A DNA stretch of 64,000 bases, from assembly GCA_963759175.1 (NCBI GenBank), contig CAVWXP010000005.1, positions 211,545 through 275,544 of the forward strand. The letters run 5' to 3'. The notes under the pieces are model-generated. The model was not told the origin of the DNA. It worked only from the letters and a program-made list of their open reading frames with translations, and did not search any database. Position numbers and translations under genes: made by a program. The stretch is from SZUA-442 sp963759175. Lineage in GTDB: Bacteria > Actinomycetota > Acidimicrobiia > Spongiisociales > UBA5794. Positions 51,182 to 60,785 of this stretch are shown piece by piece. Each line of letters starts with the position of its first letter. Position 1 is the first letter of the stretch.

Positions 51182-51198
51182 ATACCCCCGGGGGGTAT
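51182..51198. promoter_or_regulatory. CstR/CsoR-type operator upstream of the repressor
   Basis: ATACCCC-CGG-GGGGTAT, 10 bp before the repressor ATG. The centre is one base longer than at 49455-49470, within a C/G run. Confidence 0.85.
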
Positions 51199-51260
51199 GA
51201 AGTAGAAGCCATTTCCTCGCGGGAAGACCCCGGGATGCAGGCGGTCCTACCTCCTGATTC

Positions 51261-51647
51261 TCAGACCAGGGGCTGGGGTTCCTTCACGAACCGGATCGTC
51301 AACGGGTAGCGGTACTGCTGCCCGGTCGCTGCCTTCACGCCGGCGATGATCTGGAATACCAGCACGAAGATGCCCAAGACGAGTAGGAGCACGATGCCGA
51401 TGAGCACGATGATCAGGATGGCCGACACGATCGCATAGATGATGATCGAGATCTGGAAGTTCAAGGCCTCGCGACCGTGTTCCTCGACGAAGGCATCCTC
51501 ATCCCGCTTGATGAGCCAGATGATGAGCGGTGCGATGAACGACAGGCCGAGGAACGGCAGGAGATGCGCAGCGGCGGCCCACGCACGCGAGTCGGAAGGC
51601 ACCTGACTCGGATCGGTGGGTATCTGCTGGTACTCGTAGTCGGACAT
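51261..51647 (-). CDS. DUF4870 membrane protein
   Basis: A 128-residue protein from ATG 51647 (MSDYEYQQIPTDPSQVPSDSRAW). DUF4870 pattern: AAAHLLPFLGLSFIAPLIIWLIKRDEDAFVEEHGREALNFQ in pieces, then one or two long helices (ISIIIYAIVSAILIIVLIGIV, GIFVLVFQIIAGVKAA). Small membrane proteins of this family (YxkI/Tic20-like relatives) have no clear role. It lies alone, divergent from the peptidase gene. Confidence 0.85.
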   Translation of the reverse strand: MSDYEYQQIPTDPSQVPSDSRAWAAAAHLLPFLGLSFIAPLIIWLIKRDEDAFVEEHGREALNFQISIIIYAIVSAILIIVLIGIVLLLVLGIFVLVFQIIAGVKAATGQQYRYPLTIRFVKEPQPLV

Positions 51648-51837
51648 GATCCCCCAGTTCGTTGTGTTCGATGGCCACGAAGACCTGACGCGATGATCGT
51701 GATCCTCCAGCACTTGTGCAAGTCGTGTGCAGGATGCGTCGCCGATGACGCTCAGCGCATGGCCGGACGCATCACCGAGTTGCGGTTCGTAGCTGCGGTC
51801 TGCACCATGGCACGAACACCCTCCATCGGGAGAAGGC

Positions 51838-53313
51838 ATGAGGAGATCCGCCAAGGTTGCAGCCGTCGCGTTGGGAGCATCAGCAGCAGCGGCGGCTATT
51901 GCACGGTTCGTGAGTTCGACCAACGACGTCCCGTCCACCCCGTTGCCGGTACCCGACCCCGTGCTCGAGCCAGGCATCGATGGGCAGGTGTTCCTCGAAC
52001 ACCTCGCCCATACCGTGCAGATCGATACCACGGTCCACACGGACCGCACGTTGAACGACCCGGCCGCGATGCACGCGATGCACGCGTTCATCACCGACAC
52101 CTATCCACGCGTTGCCGACAAGTGCATCCGCGAGGTCATCAATGGCCAGTCACTGCTCTACACGTGGGAGGGAGCGGATCCTGCAGCACCGCCCATCGTC
52201 CTGATGGCGCACATGGACGTCGTTCCTGTCGAACCAGGTACGCAGGATGATTGGACGGTTGCTCCGTTCTCGGGAGCCATCGTGGACGGCCATCTCTGGG
52301 GCCGCGGTTCACTCGACGACAAGGGTCCGCTCGTGGCCATTCTCGAGGCCGTCGAGCACCTCCTGGTCGATGGATACGTTCCGTTCCGCACGGTCCACCT
52401 CGCGTTCGGCCACGATGAGGAGATCGGCGGCGCCGAGGGAGGGCGGCTCATCGCCGATGCCCTCGACGCGCGTGGCGTGCGACCCTGGTTCGTCCTCGAT
52501 GAGGGCGGCGGCGTCGTCGATGACCTCCCCATGATGAGCGAGCTCCCGGTGGCTCTCGTCAAGACCGCGGAGAAGGGATGGCTCAGCATCACGCTGACCG
52601 CTACGGGCGAAGGCGGCCATTCGTCCATTCCGCCGGCGTCGACGGCAGCGGGAACGTTGGCCAGGGCCCTCGTCGCACTCGAGTCGAATCCGATGCCGTC
52701 GAGGGTCCGGGTGTTGGAAGGTCTTGTCGCGGCCGTCGCCCCCCGGATGGATCCGAAGGTGCGAGCGCTGATGGCCAATCTCCGTGTCACGGGCCCAGCC
52801 GTCACCAAGCTCCTCGCCTCCAAGCCCACCACCGATGCGTTGATCCGCACCACGACGGCGATCACGATGCTGTCGGCTGGCGTCAAGGACAACGTCCTGC
52901 CACAGGAAGCGACGGCGGTCGTGAACTTTCGGATCCTGCCGGGCGACACCGTCGACGACGTACTCGATCACGTGCGGGTCGTGGTCGGTCCCGACATCGA
53001 CATCGCGGTGCATGGCGGCTACTCGTGGGGTCCGCTCAGATCTTCATCGATCGAGTCCGAGGCTGGCAGGGTGGTGGCCGCGGCCGTTCTCGATACGTTC
53101 CCCGAGGCCGTCGTTGCGCCGTGGACCCTGACCGGGGCCACCGACTCCCGATACTTCGCTTCGACAGCGGGGGACATCTACGGCTTTGGCCCATTCACGT
53201 TGGACGCGGGGATGTCGGGTATCCATGGGACGGACGAACGAGTCCGGGTGGCAGACGCCGAGCGTGCCGTGTCGTTCTACTGCCGGTTGTTGCGGACGGC
53301 AACGCACGAGTGA
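51838..53313 (+). CDS. M20 family metallopeptidase (CPS1/PM20D1-like)
   Basis: A 491-residue peptidase with an N-terminal hydrophobic anchor (VAAVALGASAAAAAIARFV). Zinc site residues are in LMAHMDVVPV (about 123-132), RGSLDDKGPLVAILEA (about 156-171) and HDEEIGGAEGG (about 191-201), followed by a dimerisation lid and the C-terminal His in GIHGTDERV. The length and order match carboxypeptidase S / PM20D1 enzymes, which hydrolyse N-acyl or dipeptide substrates. The leader suggests membrane attachment facing outside. Confidence 0.9.
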   Translation: MRRSAKVAAVALGASAAAAAIARFVSSTNDVPSTPLPVPDPVLEPGIDGQVFLEHLAHTVQIDTTVHTDRTLNDPAAMHAMHAFITDTYPRVADKCIREVINGQSLLYTWEGADPAAPPIVLMAHMDVVPVEPGTQDDWTVAPFSGAIVDGHLWGRGSLDDKGPLVAILEAVEHLLVDGYVPFRTVHLAFGHDEEIGGAEGGRLIADALDARGVRPWFVLDEGGGVVDDLPMMSELPVALVKTAEKGWLSITLTATGEGGHSSIPPASTAAGTLARALVALESNPMPSRVRVLEGLVAAVAPRMDPKVRALMANLRVTGPAVTKLLASKPTTDALIRTTTAITMLSAGVKDNVLPQEATAVVNFRILPGDTVDDVLDHVRVVVGPDIDIAVHGGYSWGPLRSSSIESEAGRVVAAAVLDTFPEAVVAPWTLTGATDSRYFASTAGDIYGFGPFTLDAGMSGIHGTDERVRVADAERAVSFYCRLLRTATHE

Positions 53314-53344
53314 AGGGGCGCCGACCGGGTGGTCGACGCCCCTT
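53313..53344. terminator. Bidirectional hairpin between peptidase and fasciclin genes
   Basis: AAGGGGCG ... CGCCCCTT with inner CCGACC/GGTCGA stem (one mismatch) and GGGT loop. It begins at the last base of the M20 stop codon and lies 24 bp from the convergent fasciclin gene's stop. Suited to terminate both. Confidence 0.75.
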
Positions 53345-53367
53345 CGGGTGTGCTCAGATCATTTCGC

Positions 53368-55421
53368 CTACGAGACGGGAACGAGCACTCGGTCGATCAC
53401 ATGGATGACACCGGTCGACGTCTTGATGTCGAGCGGTCCGAGCGTTGCCCCGTTGATGCCGAGATCGACATCGCCGGGAGCATTGAGCGTGAGATCCTCA
53501 GCGACGCTGATCGTCTGACCATTCAACGTTGCGGGCGTCTCACCGGGTGCAAGTGCGATGACAGCCGGTGACAGGATGGCACCTTCGATCACGTGGTAGG
53601 TGAATACCTGGGTCAGGAGACCCGTCGGATCGGCGAGCACGTCGGCGAGGAGGACGTCGTCGACAGCTCGAACGCAGCATCCGTCGGTGCGAACACCGTG
53701 CGTGGCCCGTTCGGCGCCTTCACCGCATCGACGAGGCCGGCCTCGCCGAGGGCGAAGACGAGCGTGTCGAAGCCGGCTGCAGCGGCAACCTCAGCCGTGT
53801 CCTTGGGGACCATCACGGCCTTGATGACGTGGACGATGCCGTTGGACGCCTTGACGTCCGTCATCGCGACCTCGACCTTCTGGTCGGCGTTCAGGTAGAC
53901 CTTGCCGTCCTCGACGGAGATCCACACGATCTCGCCACCGATGGTCTCGATGTACGAGCCGTCCAGGGCGATCACGTCAGCAGCGTCTGCGACGCCCTCG
54001 GCCACGTGGAACTTCAGGATGCGCTGGAGCACGTCCTTGTTCTCGGGCTTGAGGAGGTCATCGAGGTCCGACCCGAGCGCTGCGAAGGCATCGTTCGTGG
54101 GTGCGAACACCGTGAACGGACCGTTCGGCGCTGAGACGGCCTCGGCGAGGTCGCCGGCCTCGAGCGCTGCGAGCAGCGTCGTCAGACCGGCTTCTTCGGC
54201 GATGGTCGGGATGTCCTTGGGCACGAGCACGGTGTCGATCACGTGGATGATGCCGTTCGATGCCTTGATGTCGACGGTGACGACCTCGGCCTTGTCGGTG
54301 TCGGTGTTGAGGATGACCTTGCCGCCCTCAACCGTGACCCAGACCAGCTCTCCACCGATCGTCTCGGCATACGAGCCGTCGAGTCCGACCACGGCACCCG
54401 AGTCGACCTCACCTGCAGCAACGTGGTACTGGAGGATGCGGGTCAGGAGCGGGATGTCGTTGAGCAACGCCTCGACGGTGCCATCCGGCAGAGCGGCGAA
54501 GGCGTCATCGGTCGGTGCGAACACGGTCAGCGGACCGGGGCCCTTGAGGGCACCGTCGAGTCCTGCAGCGTCAACGGCTGCGAGGAGGGTGTTGAAGGAA
54601 CCAGCGGCACGTGCCGTCTCGTAGATGTTCAGTCGACCCGTGTCGATCTGGCTCGAGAAGAAGCCTGCGACCGGGAAGAAGCCGACCGAACCGAACTGGA
54701 TCGATCCGGCGACGCCCTCGCGGTACCAGGTCGAGCCGCGCTGGACGCCGAACTCGTCGGAGCCGTCACCGTCCCAGTCACCGGCGATGGGGTTGTCCCC
54801 GGGGTTGCCGTAGAACTTCGAACCGTCGGCCGGTCCGGTCGAGAGGGCGTTGCGCCAGAAGAACTCGCCGGTCGCCGAGCGGTACATGGCGATGCCGTCG
54901 ACGCCGTCGCCGTCCCAGTCACCTGCGAGCGGGATGTCGCCGGGGTTGCCGAACGTGAAGCTGAAGTCAGCTGCGCCGAGACCGCCGCCATTGGCGCCGA
55001 GCTCGTTGATGACGAAGAACGTGTTCGACGCCGGACGGAACACCGAGATGGTGTCGACGCCGTCGCCGTCCCAGTCACCCGCGATCGGAACATCGCCGGG
55101 ATTGCCGAAGAAGAAGAATCGGTCGGCGATTCCCTGGGTGTTCGAGTTGCGCAGGTAGATGCGTCCGTCGCTCTGGCGATAGACGCCTGGCGTCATCTCG
55201 CTGTCGCCGTCCCAATCACCGAACAGTGGGATGTCGCCGGGATTGCCAAAGTAGAACGAGCTCGATGACCCGTCCATGTTCCTCAGGTACCACAGGCCCT
55301 GACTCTGGTCGACTGCGGCGATCTGGTCGCCGGGCGGCATGGCGTCTTCTGCGCTGGCTGCGGGCGATAGGACCGCAAGGAAGACGAACAGAGCCGCAAG
55401 CGTCAAGAGAATTCTTCTCAT
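53368..55421 (-). CDS. Secreted FG-GAP-like plus three fasciclin-domain protein, one frameshift
   Basis: Exported surface protein of about 684 residues. ATG 55421 starts a signal peptide (ILLTLAALFVFLAVLSPAASAE); AAAGGAA upstream is the ribosome site. Residues about 30-245 hold five units with GDWDGDG and FGNPGDxPxAGDW, a calcium-type FG-GAP/VCBS-like propeller common in Acidimicrobiia. Three fasciclin (FAS1) domains follow, each with GPxTVFAPTDxAF and NGIIHVIDxVLVPKD. The third is broken near 53650-53670, where one base is missing after PTDAAFE. The next frame gives VDDVLLADVLADPTG and ends at VLVPVS. An adhesion role is inferred. Confidence 0.88.
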
Positions 55422-55609
55422 GGATGCGTTCCTTTCGATTACGTGGACGAAACCCTCGCCCACGCATGTCCTACGAAACGCGTGACGTATGTGGATGAAG
55501 GGAAGCGCTGTCCGACGCGAACCGGATCCCGCCGATGGGCGTATCCGACGACCGACCCGTGGCTGTTTCTTGCCCGTCCGCTATGCAGCGGAGCGCCCTC
55601 AGGGAGGCG

Positions 55610-56629
55610 CTAGTCGAGAGCGGGAGCGACGGAGGTCCCGAGCAGCTCGATCGACCGCATCACCTGCTCGTGGGGCATGGTGCCCACGCTCACGTGGAGC
55701 ATGAAGCGCTCGATGCCGAGGATCTCGCGCCAGCGGGCGATCTTCGTTGCTACCTCCTCGGGATCACCGAGGACGAGGGAGCCATCCGGGCTGCGCATAG
55801 CGTCGAACTGCGGGCGTGTCATCGGGCCCCAACCCCGTTCGCGACCGATGCGGGTCATCGCTGCCGCATACGAGGGGTAGAACTCCTCGACGGCCTGCTC
55901 GGTGCTCTCGGCCACATGACCGTGCGCGTGGACGGCGAGCGGCACATCGGCGGGGTCGTAGCCGGCTTCGCGAAGGGAACGACGGTGCAGATCGGCGAGG
56001 ACGGCGAATCGCTCAGGCGATCCGCCGATGATCGCGAGGGCGACGGGGAGTCCGCGATGGCCAGCCCGCACGACGGACTGGGGTGTTCCGCCGACCCCCA
56101 CCCACACCGGCAACGGGTCCTGCATCGACCGGGGGTAGACACCTTGGTCGGCCAATGGCGGCCGGAACGAACCCGACCAGGTCACCCGCTCGTGGTCCCG
56201 GATGGCGAGGAGGAGGTCGAGCTTCTCGGCGAACAGCTCCTCGTAGTCCTCGAGCGAGTAGCCGAAGAGCGGGAAGGACTCGATGAACGAGCCGCGCCCC
56301 ACCAGCAGCTCCGTTCGTCCTTCTGAGAGCAGATCGAGCGTTGCGAACTGCTGGTAGACGCGAACCGGGTCGTCGGAGGACAGCACCGTGACGGCCGGGG
56401 ACAGGCGAATCCTCTCGGTCCGTGCGGCGATCGCTGCGAGGACGACGGCGGGCGCGGATGCTGCGAAGTCCGGACGGTGATGCTCGCCGATGGCATAGAT
56501 GTCGAGGCCGACTCGTTCGGCGAGTACGGCTTCATCGACGACCTGGCGGAGGCGTTCGCCGTGGTGTTCGACGAGTCCGGCGCCGGCCGATGAGATCGTC
56601 TCGGCGAACGTGGTGAGACCGAGTTCCAC
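55610..56629 (-). CDS. Luciferase-like (LLM class) flavin-dependent oxidoreductase
   Basis: A 339-residue TIM-barrel oxidoreductase of the bacterial-luciferase/F420 family (MELGLTTFAETISS; DIYAIGEHHRPDFAASAPAV; LSPAVTVLSSDDPVRVYQQFATLDLLS; GRTELLVGRGSF; PVWVGVGGTPQSV, in pieces). The group near this sequence uses FMN or F420; substrate unknown. It is a single gene. About 190 bp of featureless sequence separates it from the fasciclin gene. Confidence 0.88.
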   Translation of the reverse strand: MELGLTTFAETISSAGAGLVEHHGERLRQVVDEAVLAERVGLDIYAIGEHHRPDFAASAPAVVLAAIAARTERIRLSPAVTVLSSDDPVRVYQQFATLDLLSEGRTELLVGRGSFIESFPLFGYSLEDYEELFAEKLDLLLAIRDHERVTWSGSFRPPLADQGVYPRSMQDPLPVWVGVGGTPQSVVRAGHRGLPVALAIIGGSPERFAVLADLHRRSLREAGYDPADVPLAVHAHGHVAESTEQAVEEFYPSYAAAMTRIGRERGWGPMTRPQFDAMRSPDGSLVLGDPEEVATKIARWREILGIERFMLHVSVGTMPHEQVMRSIELLGTSVAPALD

Positions 56630-56704
56630 ACTGCTCCTGACAGATTGGTGGCCGCAGCCTATCGACGGCCATGGAACCCGGTAGCGGCCGTTGTTTGGCG
56701 CCGC

Positions 56705-57289
56705 CTAATCCTCGTCGATGTCGATGCGGAGTTCACCGGAGTCCCACGTGGCGGCGAACTTGCTCTCGCCTCCAGCGCCTTCGAACTCGACCTTCACCTC
56801 GTCCGGTCCTCGATCCTCGACCTCGATGGTGTATCCGGCGGCCGGCGAGGCCCCGATGAATCGGACGTCCGGGTCGCTCGCGGAGATCGTCACCGTGCCG
56901 CCAGGCAGGTTGTAGGTCTTCGTCACCGATGCCGAGGTGGTGGAGGTCTGGGCGGGGACCGTCGTCGTCGGAACCGGGTCGTCGTCCTCGCCTTCGTCAC
57001 GCGTGGAACTGCCCTTGGTGGTGGTCGGCGAACCGAGGGTGGTCGACGGCGCCTCGTCGGCGGAGTCGTCGACGACCGTCGACGTCGTCGATGAACTGGG
57101 GTCGGCAACGGTGGTGGGGATCGTGGTGGTCGTTGCGCCCGCGGCAATGGTTGCGGCGACGAATGGTTCAGCGGCGGATGGTTGGTCGGTGACCTCGGTC
57201 CGCACCGTACCCACCGCTGCGGATGCGACGACCACGGCGAGGGCCGTGGCGCCGAGCCAAGCTGCGAAGAGGACGAAACGTCGTGCCAT
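56705..57289 (-). CDS. Membrane-anchored Thr/Ser-rich protein of unknown function
   Basis: A 194-residue protein from ATG 57289 (MARRFVLFAAWLGATALAVVVASAAVG), an uncleaved signal or anchor. Residues about 45-120 are a low-complexity Thr/Ser/Pro/Asp stalk (TTTTIPTTV, TTLGSPTTTKGSS), then a beta-rich C-terminal domain of about 70 residues (GGTVTISASDPDVRFIG ... ELRIDIDED). It diverges from the OmpR-type pair at 57400 and may be its target, by position only. No family recognised. Confidence 0.7.
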   Translation of the reverse strand: MARRFVLFAAWLGATALAVVVASAAVGTVRTEVTDQPSAAEPFVAATIAAGATTTTIPTTVADPSSSTTSTVVDDSADEAPSTTLGSPTTTKGSSTRDEGEDDDPVPTTTVPAQTSTTSASVTKTYNLPGGTVTISASDPDVRFIGASPAAGYTIEVEDRGPDEVKVEFEGAGGESKFAATWDSGELRIDIDED

Positions 57290-57399
57290 GACGTCAGTAT
57301 GTCCCACCGGGCGTCCGACTGGGTTAAGGCACGGATAACCCCCGGCGAAACGTCGGTGCAGGTATCGATCGGGGCGCGGGCGGTCGGTATGGTGGCGCA

Positions 57400-58083
57400 A
57401 TGCCCTCCGTGCTCATCATCGAGGATGATTCAGCGATCCGGCAATCGCTCGTCGCGCATCTCGCGGCCCGCGGTTTCGACGTCGATGCCTCGGCGCACGG
57501 ACTCGGTGGCGTGGAGTCGTACACGGCCAGCTCGTGGGATGTCGTGCTCCTCGACCTTGGGCTTCCCGACATCGATGGCGTCGATGTCCTCAAGATGATC
57601 CGGGCGCTCGGTGACACCCCGATCATCGTTGCGACGGCGAGGGACGATGAACGCACGATCGTCGCGCTTCTCAATGCCGGTGCCGACGATTACGTCACCA
57701 AGCCCTACTCGGCTGTCCACATCGAGGCCAGGATCAACGCCGTCCTCAGGCGTGGTGGCGGTGCGTCCGCTACGGAGGTCCTCGAGGTCGGCGGTCTGCG
57801 CATCGATCTCGGGGCGAAGGAGGTGGCGCTCGACGGCGAAAGGTTGGATCTCACGCTCAAGGAGTTCGAGCTACTGGCGTTCCTGGCGTCGCGTCCCGGC
57901 ATCCTCGTGTCGAAACGCGAGCTCATGGCCGAGGTGTGGCGCCAGCCCTACGGAGGCGCCGACAAGACGGTCGACGTGCACCTGTCGTGGCTGCGCCGCA
58001 AACTCGGGGAGACCGCGGCTGAGCCGCGATATCTCCACACCCGCCGTGGTGCCGGGGTCAGGCTCGTCGATCCCGACGCATGA
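57400..58083 (+). CDS. OmpR/PhoB-type response regulator
   Basis: A 227-residue regulator. The receiver has Asp9/Asp10, phospho-acceptor in LLDLGLPD (about residue 52) and YVTKPY. The winged helix (about 130-225) has LTLKEFELLAFLASRPGILVSKRELMAEVW and HLSWLRRKLGE (pieces). ATG 57400. It is coupled by ATGA to the kinase that follows. Target unknown; the divergent stalk protein gene is nearest. Confidence 0.93.
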   Translation: MPSVLIIEDDSAIRQSLVAHLAARGFDVDASAHGLGGVESYTASSWDVVLLDLGLPDIDGVDVLKMIRALGDTPIIVATARDDERTIVALLNAGADDYVTKPYSAVHIEARINAVLRRGGGASATEVLEVGGLRIDLGAKEVALDGERLDLTLKEFELLAFLASRPGILVSKRELMAEVWRQPYGGADKTVDVHLSWLRRKLGETAAEPRYLHTRRGAGVRLVDPDA

Positions 58084-59378
58084 GACGCAGCCTCATCGTC
58101 GTTGCCGTGGCCGTCACCTCGATGGTCGCCATCGCGTTCCTGGTTCCGCTGGCGATCCTGACAAGGGATCTCGCTGCCGATCGTGAGCTCGCCGCTGCCG
58201 AGCGTGACGCCGAGTCCGTTGCGCGTCTCATCGTCGTGGTCGCCGAGTCGAGTGGCTCGATCGACGTCGAGCAGGTCCTGCCCTCGGTCTCGGCGACCGA
58301 TCGACCCCTCACGGTCGTCGCTCCCGATGGCACCGTGGTGGGTCCACCCCTCGACCCGGGCGAGGACATCACGCCGGCTGAGGAAGGTGCGTCGTTCAGG
58401 CAGCCGGTCGAGGGCGGGGAGGCCGTGTACGTCCCGGTCGTGACCTCCGATGGGACGTTCGTTGTGCGATCGGTGGCGACCGACGAGGCCATGACCGAAG
58501 GGGTCGTACGCACGTGGATCATCCTCGTCATCGTCGGTGTCGTGCTCGTGATGATCGCGGTGCTCGTGGCGGATCGGCTCGGTCGGTCGGTGGTTACACC
58601 GGTCGAGGAGTTGTCGGAGGCAGCGGAACGCCTCGGTGCGGGAGATCTCGATGCCCGCGTCGAACCGTCGGGGCCAGAGGAGATCGAGGCGGTCGGACGG
58701 GCATTCAACCGACTTGCAATCCAGGTCGAGGAGCTCCTGCGCAGCGAGCGTGAGGAGGTGGCTGACCTCGCCCATCGGCTCCGTACCCCGCTCACGGGGG
58801 CGCGGCTCACGGCCGAGTCGCTCCCCACCGACGAGCGTAGGGAGGTGATCCTCGGGCAGCTCGACGAGTTGCATCGAGTCGTCGACCACGTGATCGCCGA
58901 GGCTCGACGCGTCGACCGCGCATCGATGGTGACCCGTTCGGACCTCGCCCAGATCACCGGATATCGGATCACCTACTGGGAACCGCTCGCGTCGGACGAG
59001 GAACGCGAGGTCACCGTCGACATCGCCATTCGTCCTGCACCCGTGGGCGTGGCGCGAAACGACCTCACGGCGGCCGTCGACGCCATGATCGGGAACGTGT
59101 TCGCCCACACCGAGCGCGGTGTCGGGTTCACGGTGGCGGTGCGCGAGTCGTCCGGTGGCGGTGTCGACCTCGTCGTCGAGGATCGGGGAGAGGGGTTTCC
59201 CTCCGACATCGATGTGACGGCGCGTGGCGAGAGCGGGGCGCGGTCGTCGGGGCTCGGTCTCGACATCGCCCGTCGCACCGTCGAGAGCGCCGGCGGCTCG
59301 ATGGTGGTGGGAACGTCGTCGTCCGGAGGTGCCTCTGTCGTCCTTCGCTTCCCGCCGCTCGCCGCATCGATCGTCTGA
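58080..59378 (+). CDS. Membrane sensor histidine kinase
   Basis: A 432-residue kinase with two TM helices (about residues 5-28 and 143-163) around an extracytoplasmic sensor, then HAMP (about 165-218). The HisKA phospho-His is in LAHRLRTPLTGARL near 236; the usual SHELRTPL here reads AHRLRTPL. The ATPase has N-box DAMIGNVFAHTE, G1 DLVVEDRGEG and G2 SSGLGLDIARRTV. A typical partner of the preceding OmpR-type regulator. The signal is unknown. Confidence 0.92.
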   Translation: MRRSLIVVAVAVTSMVAIAFLVPLAILTRDLAADRELAAAERDAESVARLIVVVAESSGSIDVEQVLPSVSATDRPLTVVAPDGTVVGPPLDPGEDITPAEEGASFRQPVEGGEAVYVPVVTSDGTFVVRSVATDEAMTEGVVRTWIILVIVGVVLVMIAVLVADRLGRSVVTPVEELSEAAERLGAGDLDARVEPSGPEEIEAVGRAFNRLAIQVEELLRSEREEVADLAHRLRTPLTGARLTAESLPTDERREVILGQLDELHRVVDHVIAEARRVDRASMVTRSDLAQITGYRITYWEPLASDEEREVTVDIAIRPAPVGVARNDLTAAVDAMIGNVFAHTERGVGFTVAVRESSGGGVDLVVEDRGEGFPSDIDVTARGESGARSSGLGLDIARRTVESAGGSMVVGTSSSGGASVVLRFPPLAASIV

Positions 59379-59385
59379 TCGACGT

Positions 59386-60695
59386 TCAGCTGTCGGCAGA
59401 TGTCAGGATGGACCCGAGTTCACGGTCGGCCTGTGCCCGCATCTCGTGGAGGTCCGGGAGGAGGGCGATGTGGTTCCTGACCGCCCACCACGTCGAGAGC
59501 GCCTCGAACAGGTCGATGACCTGGGCGGCGCCGATCACGAGGAAGACGAGCCCCACGAGTGCGAGTCCGATCGCCAGCCACCAGTAACTGGGGTCGGTGG
59601 TGATGGCCGCCACGACCCAGGTCAGGGGGAACGCGACGATACCGGTGATCACCCTGGCGGTTCCCTTCGAGACAGGCTCCTTCACGAATGCCCCCACGGC
59701 GATGACGAGCAGGATGGCGATCAGGTTGCCGACGAGCCCGAGCAGCGCGAACGGCGCGATCACCAGCACGATCAGGCCCTTGCGCACTGCGATGCGCGCC
59801 AGGTCCCGAGTCCTGGGGGCGGGCTGGATCTGGTGGTCCTCGAGCCCGCTGGCCGAGAGGGCGAGCTGGTATGAGCCGGTCTCAGCGAACCGTGCGTCAT
59901 CGCCGGGAGTGGTGGCAATGGCGAGTTGCTGGGCGACGGTGCGCAGATCGCTCATGGCGGGTTCGTCGAAGGCCTTGGTCATTCGGGATCGCACGTGGAT
60001 CGACGCCGCGAGCATCATGGTGCGCTCCCGAACCAATGAGCCATAGTCGGGGGCGACGGCTGCGAGATGCGACCGAATGGTCTCGGTGACCTGGTGTACG
60101 AGGTCACGGTTCGCCTCGGCGATGGGCTCACCCGCGGGCATCGATGCGATGTCGGCTTCGGTGATCGGGACGCCGATCTCCACGAGCACCCAGCGCGTGA
60201 CGACACCTTGTCCTCGTAGGTGATGCCGAGTGGGACGATCTGGAGGTTCGTGGCTCCGACCTCGATCGCACGCAGGGCCATCCTCGCTGCGCCGGTTCGG
60301 ACCTTCTGCAGCTCCTGGGTGTCGGTGACCGTTCCCTCGGGGAAGATCAACACGGACTCACCCTTGACGAGGGCCTTTGCGACCTCGTCGAAGGATGACG
60401 TGTTCTGGGACGTGTCTGACGTGTCTGCCTGTCGGTATACGGGCACGACCCCGAGGAGTTTCAGCAGGAGCCTCAGTGGCAGGGAGGAGAACAGCGTCGA
60501 CTTGGCGACGATGTGGGGCAATCCTCCCAGGGCGCGGATCACGACGATCGCATCGACGAGACCCCCGAAGTGGTTGGCGACGACCAGTCGGGGACCGTCG
60601 TGGTTCGTCGACCCGACGACCTCGACGCCGCGGAACAAGATGAGCGTGACGACGCGGGCGACGACACCGGCGATCCACCAACGAACTCGATACAC
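59386..60695 (-). CDS. PlsC-type acyltransferase with membrane C-terminal part, one frameshift
   Basis: A 1-acylglycerol-3-phosphate acyltransferase-like protein of about 436 residues. From ATG 60695 the PlsC domain has ANHFGGLVDAIVV (usual NHxxxxD), FPEGTVTD (FPEGxR-like) and PLGITYEDK. Near 60195-60210 one base is missing. The other frame continues VLVEIGVPITEADIA and a helical region, and ends with three or four TM helices (about 59500-59780) at LTSADS. Fused membrane tails occur in some actinobacterial and planctomycete PlsC proteins. Phospholipid synthesis is the presumed role; the substrate is uncertain. Confidence 0.85.
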
Positions 60696-60785
60696 GGCGC
60701 CACCCTAGATGTGTCCATCCACGGACGACGCTCAACCTGGCGCCTGGTAGAGCTCGGGTCGTGGGAGGAGCGGTAGGGTCGGGAC

